64,000 nucleotides of DNA from Tatumella ptyseos (lineage in GTDB: Bacteria; Pseudomonadota; Gammaproteobacteria; Enterobacterales; Enterobacteriaceae): assembly GCF_030552895.1 (NCBI RefSeq), contig NZ_CP130649.1, positions 1,178,001 through 1,242,000 of the forward strand, given 5' to 3'. Of the stretch, positions 26,601-35,529 are shown piece after piece (within the stretch, counting starts at the first letter, position 1; every line of letters begins with the position of its first letter). The notes below the pieces were generated by a model. That model saw only the letters and a program-made list of their open reading frames with translations. It was not told where the DNA came from and ran no database searches. A program made the position numbers and the translations under genes.

Positions 26601-27451
26601 TGAACTATTTACGTACTCCTTTGTGGTTCTTTTTTGCATTAACACCAGCTGGGCGGTTGGGGCTGGTTCTGACCTTATTTTGGATTTTTATCGCGCTTTT
26701 CGGTCAGTATCTCGCGCCTTATTCGATTAATGACATTGGTGGGGGGCCGCTATTTGGCGGGTTTTCTAAAGATTTTTGGTTAGGAACGGATTATCTGGGC
26801 AGAGATATGCTCACGCGTATTATGGCGGGTAGTCGCTATTCAATTGGCTTAGCGTTTACTGCAGCGATACTTGCCAGTGTTGTTGGAACCTTACTGGCGT
26901 TACTCGCGGCAGTGGCTGGACGTTGGATCGAAGAAGGTCTTGGCCGTCTCAACGATGCACTACTGGTACTACCAGGTAAAGTATTATCGCTAATGATTGT
27001 TGCAGTATTTGGTTCTTCGCTCACCATGTTAGTTATCACGGCGGTATTCACCTACTGGCCAGGGGCATATCGTATCGCGTTCGCTTTGGCAAGCCAGTTG
27101 CGTAACCAGGATTATATCAGGGCAGCCAAATTACGAGGTGAAAATCGCTTTTACCTCGCTATTCGAGAAATTTTACCGAACATGATTCATCCGATGTTAA
27201 CTGATTTTGGTTTGCGATTTGTTTATATCGTTCTGCTACTCAGTGGCCTAAGTTTTCTGGGGTTGGGTGTACAACCACCTCAAGCGGATTGGGGAAGTTT
27301 AGTTCGTGAGAATTTACAGGGCTTATTTGATGGATCACCCGCTATTTTGATGCCAGCCATCGCTATTGCAAGCCTAACCATCGGGGTCAATTTGTTCATT
27401 GATAGTCTCCAAAATATGAGCCCAGTCTCATTAATCCGGAGGGAAGCATGA
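26600..27451 (+). CDS. ABC transporter permease (DppC/GsiD type)
   Basis: A 283-residue permease with about six helices. It carries the DppC features FWLGTDYLGRDMLTRIMAGSR near the N-terminus and the EAA loop AAKLRGENRFYLAIREILPN. The ATG at 26600 overlaps the previous stop (TAATG) and has GGAGAGG just upstream; an in-frame ATG at 26588 would add four residues. The last four bases overlap the ATPase start. Confidence 0.9.
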   Translation: MNYLRTPLWFFFALTPAGRLGLVLTLFWIFIALFGQYLAPYSINDIGGGPLFGGFSKDFWLGTDYLGRDMLTRIMAGSRYSIGLAFTAAILASVVGTLLALLAAVAGRWIEEGLGRLNDALLVLPGKVLSLMIVAVFGSSLTMLVITAVFTYWPGAYRIAFALASQLRNQDYIRAAKLRGENRFYLAIREILPNMIHPMLTDFGLRFVYIVLLLSGLSFLGLGVQPPQADWGSLVRENLQGLFDGSPAILMPAIAIASLTIGVNLFIDSLQNMSPVSLIRREA

Positions 27452-29115
27452 GTACTCATTTCTCGGTAAAGCCATTAGTCGTGGTCGATAACCTGCAGGT
27501 TAAAGCTATCAACAGAGGTGTTGAAACTGTTTTAGTTAGTGATATCAGCTTTTCGGTTAAGAAAGGAGAAGTTCTTGCTCTGATTGGTGAATCTGGCTCA
27601 GGAAAAACAACGATAGCGATGGCATTAATGGGTTATGCACGCCATGGCTGCCATATCACAAAGGGAAATATTTCTGTCTCCGAACAGTCTGTACGAGAGA
27701 TGACGCCAGCACAGTTACGCCAGTATCGAGGTAACGATATTGCCTATATTGCACAGAGTGCGGCCTCATCCTTCAATCCGGGTATGAGAATCATGGATCA
27801 AGTCATAGAACCGGTAGTGATCCATAATGTACTGTCGCGGTCTGCAGCCCGAGAGAAAGCGATAACCTTATTTCGAGAGTTAGCATTACCTTCCCCCGAA
27901 ACGATTGGGGAGCGCTACCCGCATCAAGTTTCTGGTGGTCAATTGCAACGACTGATGACCGCAATGGCACTCATGGGCGACCCACAAGTGATCATTCTTG
28001 ACGAACCGACTACAGCTTTAGATGTAACAACCCAAGTTGAAGTATTGAAAGCATTCCGTCGTGTAATCTTCCAGCGTGGCATGACAGCTATTTATGTGAG
28101 TCATGACCTCGCGGTGGTTGCGCAAGTATCTGACCACATCATGGTTTTGCAGCAGGGGAAAGTCGTCGAGTACGGACAAACCTCTAAGCTTTTAACCAAT
28201 GCCCAAGAGACGTATACCCACCAATTAATGAATGCAGCGCAGCATAAACCGCGTATGACTAGCTGGATACGAAATAACGACGATAGACAACCTTTACTAG
28301 AGATTCGTGATTTAGCTGTTGGTTATGGTATACGCGACCGTAACCGGGTACCCAAAATCCGTGTTCTCGAGGAGATTCATCTACAGTTATGGCGTGGGCA
28401 GGCGATAGGGATTATAGGAGAGTCAGGATCAGGTAAGACGACACTTGCCCATGCGATTGCTGGCTTGAACCCAGCCTGGGCAGGGCATATTCTTTTTAAT
28501 CATCATTATATTTCCAGCCATCTCAATGAACGTCTTCCGGAAGAACTTCAACAGATCCAGTATGTTTTCCAAATGGCTGATACCGCACTGAATCCTGCTC
28601 ATACGGTGGGCGATATACTCAGTCGTCCTTTAAAACGTTTTCGCCAGTTAAAGGGCAAGGCGCTATCAAAAGAAATCGATGAATTATTAGCGCTCGTTAA
28701 GTTACCCCCTTCGCTGCAATACCGTAAGCCAGCCTCTTTATCCGGTGGGCAAAAACAAAGAGTTAACTTAGCGCGAGCTCTCGCCGCTCGTCCGGAAATC
28801 ATCATCTGCGATGAAGTCACCTCTGCACTAGATAGTGTTGTCGCGGCAGCTATCCTCGATTTAGTTTCAGAGCTACGCCGTAAATTGAATTTATCGGTCC
28901 TTTTTATAAGCCATGATATGCAAGCTATTCGTGCGGTCTGTGACGATATCGTAGTGATGAAGCAAGGGCGCATTATCACTCAGCTTGCCTGTGAAGATTA
29001 CGACAAGCCCTCCAGTAACCTTTACTTTGAACGCCTGAAGCGAGCTGTACCAGAATTACGTCTGGGCTGGCTTGATGAGCAACAGGAATTGTGTAAAGCA
29101 GAATCATATTATTAA
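27448..29115 (+). CDS. Fused double ABC ATPase (DppD-DppF-type)
   Basis: A 555-residue protein with two complete nucleotide-binding domains. The first has Walker A GESGSGKTT (about 48), the ABC signature VSGGQLQR and Walker B VIILDEPTTALD. The second has Walker A GESGSGKTT (about 328), signature LSGGQKQR and IIICDEVTSALD. Peptide transporters usually use two separate proteins (DppD and DppF); fused forms occur in GsiA and opine-type systems. The start overlaps the permease stop by four bases (ATGA). The second Walker B has Cys before the Asp-Glu pair but keeps the catalytic Glu. Confidence 0.92.
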   Translation: MSTHFSVKPLVVVDNLQVKAINRGVETVLVSDISFSVKKGEVLALIGESGSGKTTIAMALMGYARHGCHITKGNISVSEQSVREMTPAQLRQYRGNDIAYIAQSAASSFNPGMRIMDQVIEPVVIHNVLSRSAAREKAITLFRELALPSPETIGERYPHQVSGGQLQRLMTAMALMGDPQVIILDEPTTALDVTTQVEVLKAFRRVIFQRGMTAIYVSHDLAVVAQVSDHIMVLQQGKVVEYGQTSKLLTNAQETYTHQLMNAAQHKPRMTSWIRNNDDRQPLLEIRDLAVGYGIRDRNRVPKIRVLEEIHLQLWRGQAIGIIGESGSGKTTLAHAIAGLNPAWAGHILFNHHYISSHLNERLPEELQQIQYVFQMADTALNPAHTVGDILSRPLKRFRQLKGKALSKEIDELLALVKLPPSLQYRKPASLSGGQKQRVNLARALAARPEIIICDEVTSALDSVVAAAILDLVSELRRKLNLSVLFISHDMQAIRAVCDDIVVMKQGRIITQLACEDYDKPSSNLYFERLKRAVPELRLGWLDEQQELCKAESYY

Positions 29116-29133
29116 CAGAGGATCGGGATAGCT

Positions 29134-30465
29134 ATGCCCACACTTATTCAATATGTTCAGGATAGTTTATACCTGCCAGACTCGGCTGATGTAGTCATTC
29201 TCGGTGGGGGGATCGCGGGTGCTGCAGCGTGTTGGGAACTTGCACGCCAAGGGGTCAAGGTTGTTTTACTCGAAAAAGGGCTAGTTGGTGCTGAACAATC
29301 AAGTCGTAATTGGGGGTGGTGTCGTCAACAAAACCGTGATCAACGAGAGCTACCGTTAATTATCCACGCCTTACGACGTTGGCAGGAACTCAATGAAGAA
29401 ACGGGCGAGGAATTAGGTTTTCGCAAAACGGGCCTAGTCTATGCCACCTGTAATGAACAAGATATTGCTGCTTGGGATAGATGGAACAACATGGCAAAAA
29501 GCTATGATATTCGCAGTAATATATTGAATGCCGAGCAAGCGAAGTTCATGACCCCAGGCAGTACGACGCAGTGGAAAGGTGGGGTGCATTCTCCCGATGA
29601 TGGACATGCTGAGCCATCAATGGCAGCACCAGGATTAGTGCGTGCGGCGGTACGTAAGGGTGCACAAGTCTTTCAACAATGTGCGGTAAGGGGACTGGAT
29701 ATCAGTGCCGGAAAAGTTAGTGGTGTTATTACCGAACGAGGAATTATTAAAACTTCTAGGGTTATCTGTGCTGCGGGGGCATGGACCTCACTATTTTGCC
29801 GTCGACACGGTATCGATCTGCCTTTAGGAAATGTAATAGGTACAGCATTTCGGACTCGACCAATCAAACAAGCTATTGCCTTACCTTTTTATACGGAACG
29901 CTTTGCTGTCAGACCACAGATCGATGGTGGATATACCGTATCCGTTTCCGGCAGAGGTCGTCTAGAAGCGGGCTTCCAAGGTCTTAAATATAGTGGTCAG
30001 TTTTATTCAACTTTCAAAGCGCGCCGTAAAAATCTCACTATTGTGCCATCGCTGACCCCTTTTATTCGAGGACCTGAGACTTTGGCTTACTGGTCTTTCG
30101 ATAGTGTTTCTCCCTTTGAAAAAATGCGTATTCTTGACCCGGCTGCTGACCAAGAAATAGTACAAGAAGGTCTCGCCGCAATGGTTAATGAGTTTCCTGA
30201 ACTAAAGGGGGTTCAAGTGGCCCAGTCTTGGGGAGGCATGATCGATAGTACGCCGGACGCGATTCCAGTCATCAGTGAGGTAAACAAGTTACCTGGGCTA
30301 ATTCTATCGGCAGGTTATAGCGGTCACGGATTTGGTATCGGCCCAGGAGCGGGTCGCCTTGCAGCTGACTTAGCCATGAATTCAACACCTATTGTGGATC
30401 CAACACCCTATCGATATTCACGTTTTATCGACGGAAGTGACCTTGACGCACCTGGGATGATGTAA
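29134..30465 (+). CDS. FAD-dependent oxidoreductase (DadA/opine-oxidase-like)
   Basis: A 443-residue DAO-family flavoenzyme, different from the PuuB-like one at 22716. The FAD motif is VVILGGGIAGAAACWELA (about 21-38), followed by the SSRNWGWCRQQNRD segment characteristic of a subgroup found beside peptide/opine ABC transporters (annotated AgaE-like in agrobacterial opine clusters). The C-terminal flavin site is SAGYSGHGFGIGPGAGRL. It probably oxidises a secondary or N-substituted amine, releasing an imine that hydrolyses. It lies 18 bp after the ATPase gene. The exact substrate is not known. Confidence 0.83.
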   Translation: MPTLIQYVQDSLYLPDSADVVILGGGIAGAAACWELARQGVKVVLLEKGLVGAEQSSRNWGWCRQQNRDQRELPLIIHALRRWQELNEETGEELGFRKTGLVYATCNEQDIAAWDRWNNMAKSYDIRSNILNAEQAKFMTPGSTTQWKGGVHSPDDGHAEPSMAAPGLVRAAVRKGAQVFQQCAVRGLDISAGKVSGVITERGIIKTSRVICAAGAWTSLFCRRHGIDLPLGNVIGTAFRTRPIKQAIALPFYTERFAVRPQIDGGYTVSVSGRGRLEAGFQGLKYSGQFYSTFKARRKNLTIVPSLTPFIRGPETLAYWSFDSVSPFEKMRILDPAADQEIVQEGLAAMVNEFPELKGVQVAQSWGGMIDSTPDAIPVISEVNKLPGLILSAGYSGHGFGIGPGAGRLAADLAMNSTPIVDPTPYRYSRFIDGSDLDAPGMM

Positions 30466-30475
30466 GGAAAATTTA

Positions 30476-31321
30476 ATGAAGATTCAATTACGTGCTATGC
30501 ATCATAATGACCTGTCACAGGGTTTTCGATTAAGTCAGCAAGTCAACTGGCCTCATCGTTTAGACGATTGGGAACAAGCGCTATCATTGGGTGAAGGCAT
30601 TGTTGCGCAGACAGAAAGCGCTATCGTCGGTTGTGCAGTATTGTGGCCTTGGGGAGAACAGCGTAGTACCTTAGGATTAGTGATTGTCGACGCTGCTTAT
30701 CAAGGTCGAGGTATCGGCAAGTGTTTGATGGAAGGGTTGCTCGAAAAAGTCCCTGAAGGGAATATTCGATTGCATGCAACGGAGATGGGTAAAGGCTTAT
30801 ATGAAAAATACGGTTTTAAAAGACAATGCACTATTTCCCAGCATCAAACCGCACAACTTCCCGCCATTTCCGCACCAGAATTAGCCGCAAATGAATTAGT
30901 AAGACCCCTGCAAAAACATGAGTTAACTTCCTTAATTGAACATGATTTTCAGTCTCATGGGTTGTATCGCCCAATGTTATGGCAAAACCTAATTAACAGT
31001 GCTGATATCAGGGTATTAGAGAAAAGCGGAATAATTCGAGGTTATATGGCCATACGACAGTTTGGCCGTGGTTATGTTATTGGCCCCTTGTTAGCGGATG
31101 ATGAGTGTAGCGCTCAAAAACTCTTCTGTTATGGTGCTAGATCGCTTGCAGGTAAATTTGTACGGGTTGACACGTACAGTAATACCGACTTCGCTGACTG
31201 GTTAGTGCAGCAGGGACTGCCTTGCGTTGATGCCCCAATCATGATGATACGAGGAGAGCCTTGGATTCGGCCTGAAGGTGCGATGTCAGATTACAGTTTT
31301 ATGTCACAGGCGATGGGATAA
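30476..31321 (+). CDS. GNAT-family N-acetyltransferase with C-terminal second acetyltransferase-like domain
   Basis: A 281-residue protein. The N-terminal GNAT domain (1-135) has the acetyl-CoA motif YQGRGIGKCLMEGLL (about 79-93) and an EKYGFKRQC motif. The second half (about 145-275) resembles the C-terminal domain of YitH/HsdA-type two-domain GNATs (RGYMAIRQFGRGYVIGPLLADD). It presumably acetylates, or otherwise acylates, a small amine. In this operon it could protect a primary amine before oxidation, with the M20 gene two positions downstream removing the group. It starts 10 bp after the oxidase and its stop overlaps the next start (TAATG). Confidence 0.8.
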   Translation: MKIQLRAMHHNDLSQGFRLSQQVNWPHRLDDWEQALSLGEGIVAQTESAIVGCAVLWPWGEQRSTLGLVIVDAAYQGRGIGKCLMEGLLEKVPEGNIRLHATEMGKGLYEKYGFKRQCTISQHQTAQLPAISAPELAANELVRPLQKHELTSLIEHDFQSHGLYRPMLWQNLINSADIRVLEKSGIIRGYMAIRQFGRGYVIGPLLADDECSAQKLFCYGARSLAGKFVRVDTYSNTDFADWLVQQGLPCVDAPIMMIRGEPWIRPEGAMSDYSFMSQAMG

Positions 31322-32247
31322 TGAGTATCGTTTATCATTCCAGCGCAGAGCGTGGAAAGTTCTGGCAGAGGTGGCTGGCAGAAAATGCTCCAGACCTCGA
31401 CATGTATCTATGGCCTGAAACGGGAGACCCAACGAAAGTTCGCTATTATGTGGCCTGGGAAATCCCAGACGATCTTCTATCAAGATTTCCTCATCTAGAA
31501 GTAATATTTTCCGTCGGGGCAGGTGCTGATCAATTTAGTGCCGATCACGTCCCAGAAGGGGTCAGCGTGGTACGGATGATCGAGCCGGGATTGACCAATG
31601 ATATGGCAGCGTATGTGACCTTCTCAGTGATTAGTCTCCATCGGAAGATGCCTCGTTATCTCCAACAACAACAACGGAAGCTATGGTTAAAACATGATGC
31701 GGTTCCTGCCTCGCAATGTAAAGTAGGTATTCTTGGACTCGGTAACTTGGGGAGTGCTGCAGCTCGAGTTCTTACCCATTTAGGCTATCAATGTTCGGGA
31801 TGGAGTCGTAATCGAAAACATATTGATGGTGTCGCCAGTTATTTTGGTGATGATCAATTAGCCGCTTTTCTGGCACAGAGCGATATTCTGGTGTGCTTAT
31901 TACCCTTGACTCATCTTACACGTGGATTATTAAACCGCGATCTCTTCGCTCAATTACCCCGTGGGGCCGGACTTGTCCATGCTGGTCGGGGACAGCAATT
32001 AAATCATGAAGATTTAATTGAGGCATTGGAGAGCGGTCAGATTAGTCATGCGGTTATCGATGTGACTGATCCAGAACCGCTACCTGAAGAGCATCCTTTT
32101 TGGACTCACCCGTCATTGTGGTTGACCCCCCATATTGCTAGTGAGACCCATGCTGAGAGTTCGGTAAAAGTATTATTCGACAATATCCGTCGTCATGAAC
32201 AAGGTCGGTCAATGATTGGATTGATCGATATGAACAGGGGGTATTGA
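31321..32247 (+). CDS. D-2-hydroxyacid dehydrogenase (GhrA-like glyoxylate/hydroxypyruvate reductase family)
   Basis: A 308-residue NAD(P)H-dependent dehydrogenase close to GhrA in design. The catalytic-domain start has AVFSVGAG-like EVIFSVGAGADQF, the cofactor motif is VGILGLGNLGSAAARVL (about 137), the conserved Arg is in HAGRGQQLNHEDLIEAL and the catalytic His in LTPHIASETHAES. The C-terminus (IDMNRGY) resembles that of GhrA. It reduces 2-oxoacids such as glyoxylate or hydroxypyruvate, possibly a fragment released by the oxidases. Start and stop overlap both neighbours by one base, so it is translationally coupled. Confidence 0.85.
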   Translation: MSIVYHSSAERGKFWQRWLAENAPDLDMYLWPETGDPTKVRYYVAWEIPDDLLSRFPHLEVIFSVGAGADQFSADHVPEGVSVVRMIEPGLTNDMAAYVTFSVISLHRKMPRYLQQQQRKLWLKHDAVPASQCKVGILGLGNLGSAAARVLTHLGYQCSGWSRNRKHIDGVASYFGDDQLAAFLAQSDILVCLLPLTHLTRGLLNRDLFAQLPRGAGLVHAGRGQQLNHEDLIEALESGQISHAVIDVTDPEPLPEEHPFWTHPSLWLTPHIASETHAESSVKVLFDNIRRHEQGRSMIGLIDMNRGY

Positions 32248-33380
32248 TGAATATCCAAAAGTGGGTAGATATAAGGCATCATTTACACCAATACCCGGAA
32301 ACTGGTTTTAACGAACAACATACGGCCGCACTTATTGCTAAGTTGCTGACAGAGTTGGGATTAGAGGTGGAAACAGGTGTCGGCAATACCGGAGTGGTAG
32401 GGGTACTTCGGGGAAGATATCAAGGTAGCCGCATGATTGGTTTACGTGCCGATATCGATGCCTTGCCGATGAACGATGAAGGGAAAAGCCAATGGCGAAG
32501 TAGCCATATGGGAATTGCACATGCCTGTGGTCATGACGGGCATACCACGATGCTCTTAGCTGCCGCAGAATATCTTGCACAACACCCTAATTTCGAAGGT
32601 AGTGTCTGCTTTATTTTTCAACCAGCAGAAGAGGGCCTGGCCGGCGCAAAAGCGATGATCGATGACGGGTTATTTAGGCGTTATCCTTGCGACGCCGTGT
32701 ATGCCATTCATAACTGGCCTGAGCTGGAATTGGGTGAACTCCGTACCCGTATCGGCCCCATCATGGCAGCCGCAGATCGTTTTGATATAACGCTTGGTGG
32801 TGGAGGGGGGCATGCCGCTCAGCCTCACCTCTCAGCGGATACCTTATTGGCGACTAGCGAGCTGGTAGTGTCGTTGAATAGTCTGGTATCAAGAAAGCTC
32901 AACCCACATGAATCGGCATTATTAACCGTCACGCAAATACATGGTGGTTTGTCGCACAACATGATTCCAAGTGAAGCATCGATTACCGGTACAATTAGAA
33001 CCTTTACCTCCGAGGCGAGGGATATCCTAGAGCAACAAGTACGTTTAAAAACTGAGCATATTTGTGCAGCATATGGATTACAAGCCAAGATTCGTTACAA
33101 CCGTTACTACCCCGCTACCTGTAATTCAGAACGTGAAGTAACTCTTGCACTCAAGGCTGCACAGCAAGCAGGATTATCGGCGAAAGAGGCTGAGCATCCC
33201 GCACTGACCTCAGAAGACTTCTCTTTTATGTTACAAGAAAAGCCTGGCGCTTATGTCTGGTTGGGCTCAGGGCCAAGCTATCCCCTACATCATCCAAGTT
33301 ATGATTTTAATGATGAGGTCATCCCTTATGGCCTTCACTGGTTCTATGAAATTGTTCAATTGGAGCTTGGCAAAATTTAA
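32247..33380 (+). CDS. M20-family amidohydrolase (N-acyl-amino-acid/hippurate hydrolase type)
   Basis: A 377-residue M20D metallohydrolase. It has the metal motif ACGHDGHTTMLL (about 91), QPAEEGLAGAKAMI (about 125) and the lid/dimerisation domain after GGGGGHAAQPH; the late SEDFSFMLQ motif supplies the last ligand. The family removes acyl groups from N-acyl amino acids, IAA conjugates or hippurate. In this operon it could deprotect an acetylated intermediate. The ATG at 32247 overlaps the previous stop (TGATG). This is the last gene of the run; the aminotransferase follows after 120 bp. Confidence 0.88.
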   Translation: MNIQKWVDIRHHLHQYPETGFNEQHTAALIAKLLTELGLEVETGVGNTGVVGVLRGRYQGSRMIGLRADIDALPMNDEGKSQWRSSHMGIAHACGHDGHTTMLLAAAEYLAQHPNFEGSVCFIFQPAEEGLAGAKAMIDDGLFRRYPCDAVYAIHNWPELELGELRTRIGPIMAAADRFDITLGGGGGHAAQPHLSADTLLATSELVVSLNSLVSRKLNPHESALLTVTQIHGGLSHNMIPSEASITGTIRTFTSEARDILEQQVRLKTEHICAAYGLQAKIRYNRYYPATCNSEREVTLALKAAQQAGLSAKEAEHPALTSEDFSFMLQEKPGAYVWLGSGPSYPLHHPSYDFNDEVIPYGLHWFYEIVQLELGKI

Positions 33381-33500
33381 TGGTTTATCGCTATTAAATT
33401 AAGTGCTTTATGCCGAAATAACCCTGATTTATACGTTCGATAACAATGCTATCAAAGGTATAAATAATGACTTACTCTCTATGCCTAACAGGAGTTAATG

Positions 33501-34802
33501 ATGAGCGATATGGTAACGGCTACGAATAATGAGATTTGGCTTGACCGTCGAGAAAAAGGCGTTCCCCGTGGTGTCGTGACTGCCCATCCATTAGTAGTTG
33601 ATCATGCTAGTGGAAGTGAAGTATGGGATACCGATGGTAAACGCTATCTTGATTTTGTAGGAGGTATTGGGGTGTTAAATGTAGGGCATAATCACCCTAT
33701 GGTAACAGCGGCAGTGAAACGTCAGCTGTCTCAAGTCATGCATGTCTGTTTTCAGGTAGCAGCTTATCCGGTTTATATCAGTTTGGCTGAACGGCTCAAT
33801 CAATTAATGGATAAAAATACCGCTTTTCAGAGCGTGTTTTTTACTAGTGGAGCCGAAGCAGTTGAAAATGCAGTAAAAATTGCTCGTGGTTATACGAATC
33901 GCCCAGGTATTATTGCATTTGATGGCGCTTTTCACGGAAGAACATTACTTGGTACGACTTTAACGGGTATGAGCCAGCCTTATAAACAGAATTTCGGCCC
34001 TTTCGCAGGGGGGATTTATCGTCTACCTTTTCCGAACGAGTATCGTCAAATTACTGAGCAGTATTGCCTTCAGGCTCTTGACACCCTCTTCGCTGCAGAA
34101 GTATCTCCTGAACAAGTCGCTGCGATAATTATCGAGCCAGTCCAAGGCGATGGGGGGTTTTTACCAGCGCCAACGAGTTTTATGCAAGCATTACGGGAAA
34201 TTACTCATAAGCACGGTATTTTGTTAATTTGCGACGAAGTACAGACTGGATTTGGTCGGACTGGAAAAATGTTTGCTTTTGAACACTCAGATATCACCCC
34301 TGATTTAGTCACTGTTGCTAAGAGTCTTGGTGGTGGGTTACCCATTTCAGGTGTAGTAGGTAAAAAAGACATTATGAACGCTCCACTTCCCGGGGGGCTA
34401 GGTGGAACCTATGGTGGAAATGCACTAGCTTGCGCCGCAGCGTTAGCGGTATTGGATGTGATGGAACAAGAAGACTTGTTGTTGCGCAGCATCAAGTCCG
34501 GTAAAAAGCTGAATAAGCGGCTGCAACAATTAGCAGAAAAATACCCTTGTATTGGAATGGTGCGCGGTTTGGGCTTTATGCAAGCAGTTGAAATCATCGA
34601 TCCTGATACGGGTAAAGAAGATGCTGAGCTGACGGCAGCAATTTTAAAGGCTGCTTTTGAAAAAGGACTTCTTTTAATTAAATGTGGTCTTCATCGTAAT
34701 GTAATTCGTTTCCTTGCTCCGCTTGTTACCACTGATTCTCAGTTAGAAGAAGCGCTACACATCTTTGATATTGCCCTCGCCAAAGCTACAGGGCGTATAT
34801 AA
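33501..34802 (+). CDS. Class III aminotransferase (GabT/PuuE-like, 4-aminobutyrate transaminase)
   Basis: A 433-residue PLP enzyme. GabT-like features are the N-terminal RGVVTAHPLVVDHASGSEVW, PLP phosphate-binding TSGAEAVENAVKIARG, stacking aromatic in AFHGRT, the Asp in LICDEVQTGFGRTG, the Schiff-base lysine in TVAKSLGGGLPISG and the GGLGGTYGGN loop. It probably moves the amino group of an omega-amino acid such as GABA to 2-oxoglutarate, the logical last step after oxidase, aldehyde dehydrogenase and deacylase. The ATG at 33501 is six bases after AGGAG. It may have its own promoter in the 120-bp gap. Confidence 0.88.
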   Translation: MSDMVTATNNEIWLDRREKGVPRGVVTAHPLVVDHASGSEVWDTDGKRYLDFVGGIGVLNVGHNHPMVTAAVKRQLSQVMHVCFQVAAYPVYISLAERLNQLMDKNTAFQSVFFTSGAEAVENAVKIARGYTNRPGIIAFDGAFHGRTLLGTTLTGMSQPYKQNFGPFAGGIYRLPFPNEYRQITEQYCLQALDTLFAAEVSPEQVAAIIIEPVQGDGGFLPAPTSFMQALREITHKHGILLICDEVQTGFGRTGKMFAFEHSDITPDLVTVAKSLGGGLPISGVVGKKDIMNAPLPGGLGGTYGGNALACAAALAVLDVMEQEDLLLRSIKSGKKLNKRLQQLAEKYPCIGMVRGLGFMQAVEIIDPDTGKEDAELTAAILKAAFEKGLLLIKCGLHRNVIRFLAPLVTTDSQLEEALHIFDIALAKATGRI

Positions 34803-34819
34803 TCTTGATGGCTTTTCAA

Positions 34820-34871
34820 TGATATACCCTCTACTAACAGTATATTTTTACTATTAAGGCATGGTATATCA
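34820..34871. promoter_or_regulatory. Inverted repeat upstream of the Lrp-type regulator (candidate operator)
   Basis: TGATATACC (34820-34828) and GGTATATCA (34863-34871) are perfect nine-base inverted arms, 43 bp apart centre to centre. They end 39 bp before the regulator ATG. The placement suits autoregulation by an Lrp octamer-forming protein. This is an inference. Confidence 0.4.
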
Positions 34872-34910
34872 ATATAAATTGAAGACACCAAGGTTCCATC
34901 ACGAGGTATT

Positions 34911-35435
34911 ATGAACGGTTTACTTAAACTCGATCGACTGGATATCAGTATCCTTTCTCATCTGCAAAAAGATGGACGAATCAGTAATGTTAACCTGGCC
35001 GATGCGGTAGGTCTATCCCCAAGCCCTTGTTTACAAAGAGTCAAGCGTTTGGAGGCGGCGGGATTGATTATAGGGTACGAAGCTCATATCAATCTTGTAA
35101 AGTTGACTGATTATGTGAATGTTTTCACTGAAGTAACGTTGACTGGTCATCGCCGTGAAGATTTCCAACGATTCGAGCAAGGAATAAAAAAAGTCGATGA
35201 GTTAATGGAATGTCACTTAATTACTGGAGGTTACGATTATTTACTTCGCTTTATGACTCGAACTATTGAACACTATCAAGAAGTGATTGAAGGGCTGCTC
35301 GACGCAAGCTTGGGAATTGATAAGTATTTTAGTTATATTGTCATTAAATCTCCTGTGATAAAAAATAGCGTGCCATTGAAAAGCTTATTAGATTGGGGGC
35401 ATCGTGATCGAGATGTAGTTCTTTCGAATTATTAG
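34911..35435 (+). CDS. Lrp/AsnC-family transcriptional regulator
   Basis: 174 residues: an N-terminal winged helix-turn-helix (LDRLDISILSHLQKDGRIS, then LADAVGLSPSPCLQRVKRLE) and a C-terminal RAM/AsnC ligand-binding domain (MECHLITGGYDYLLRFMTR, about 100-118). Lrp/AsnC proteins sense amino acids and often control adjacent amino-acid or amine catabolic genes. It is the only regulator in the 20.5-35.4 kb island and is therefore the likely controller. A 30-residue tail extends beyond the usual end. Confidence 0.88.
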   Translation: MNGLLKLDRLDISILSHLQKDGRISNVNLADAVGLSPSPCLQRVKRLEAAGLIIGYEAHINLVKLTDYVNVFTEVTLTGHRREDFQRFEQGIKKVDELMECHLITGGYDYLLRFMTRTIEHYQEVIEGLLDASLGIDKYFSYIVIKSPVIKNSVPLKSLLDWGHRDRDVVLSNY

Positions 35436-35529
35436 TTTTCAACTTTACGACTCAAACGCGTCGATGGCCTCAGCGTTAAGACAATATTGTAAGGGATAGC
35501 TAAAGCCAGCTCCCCCTACAATTTATTAA

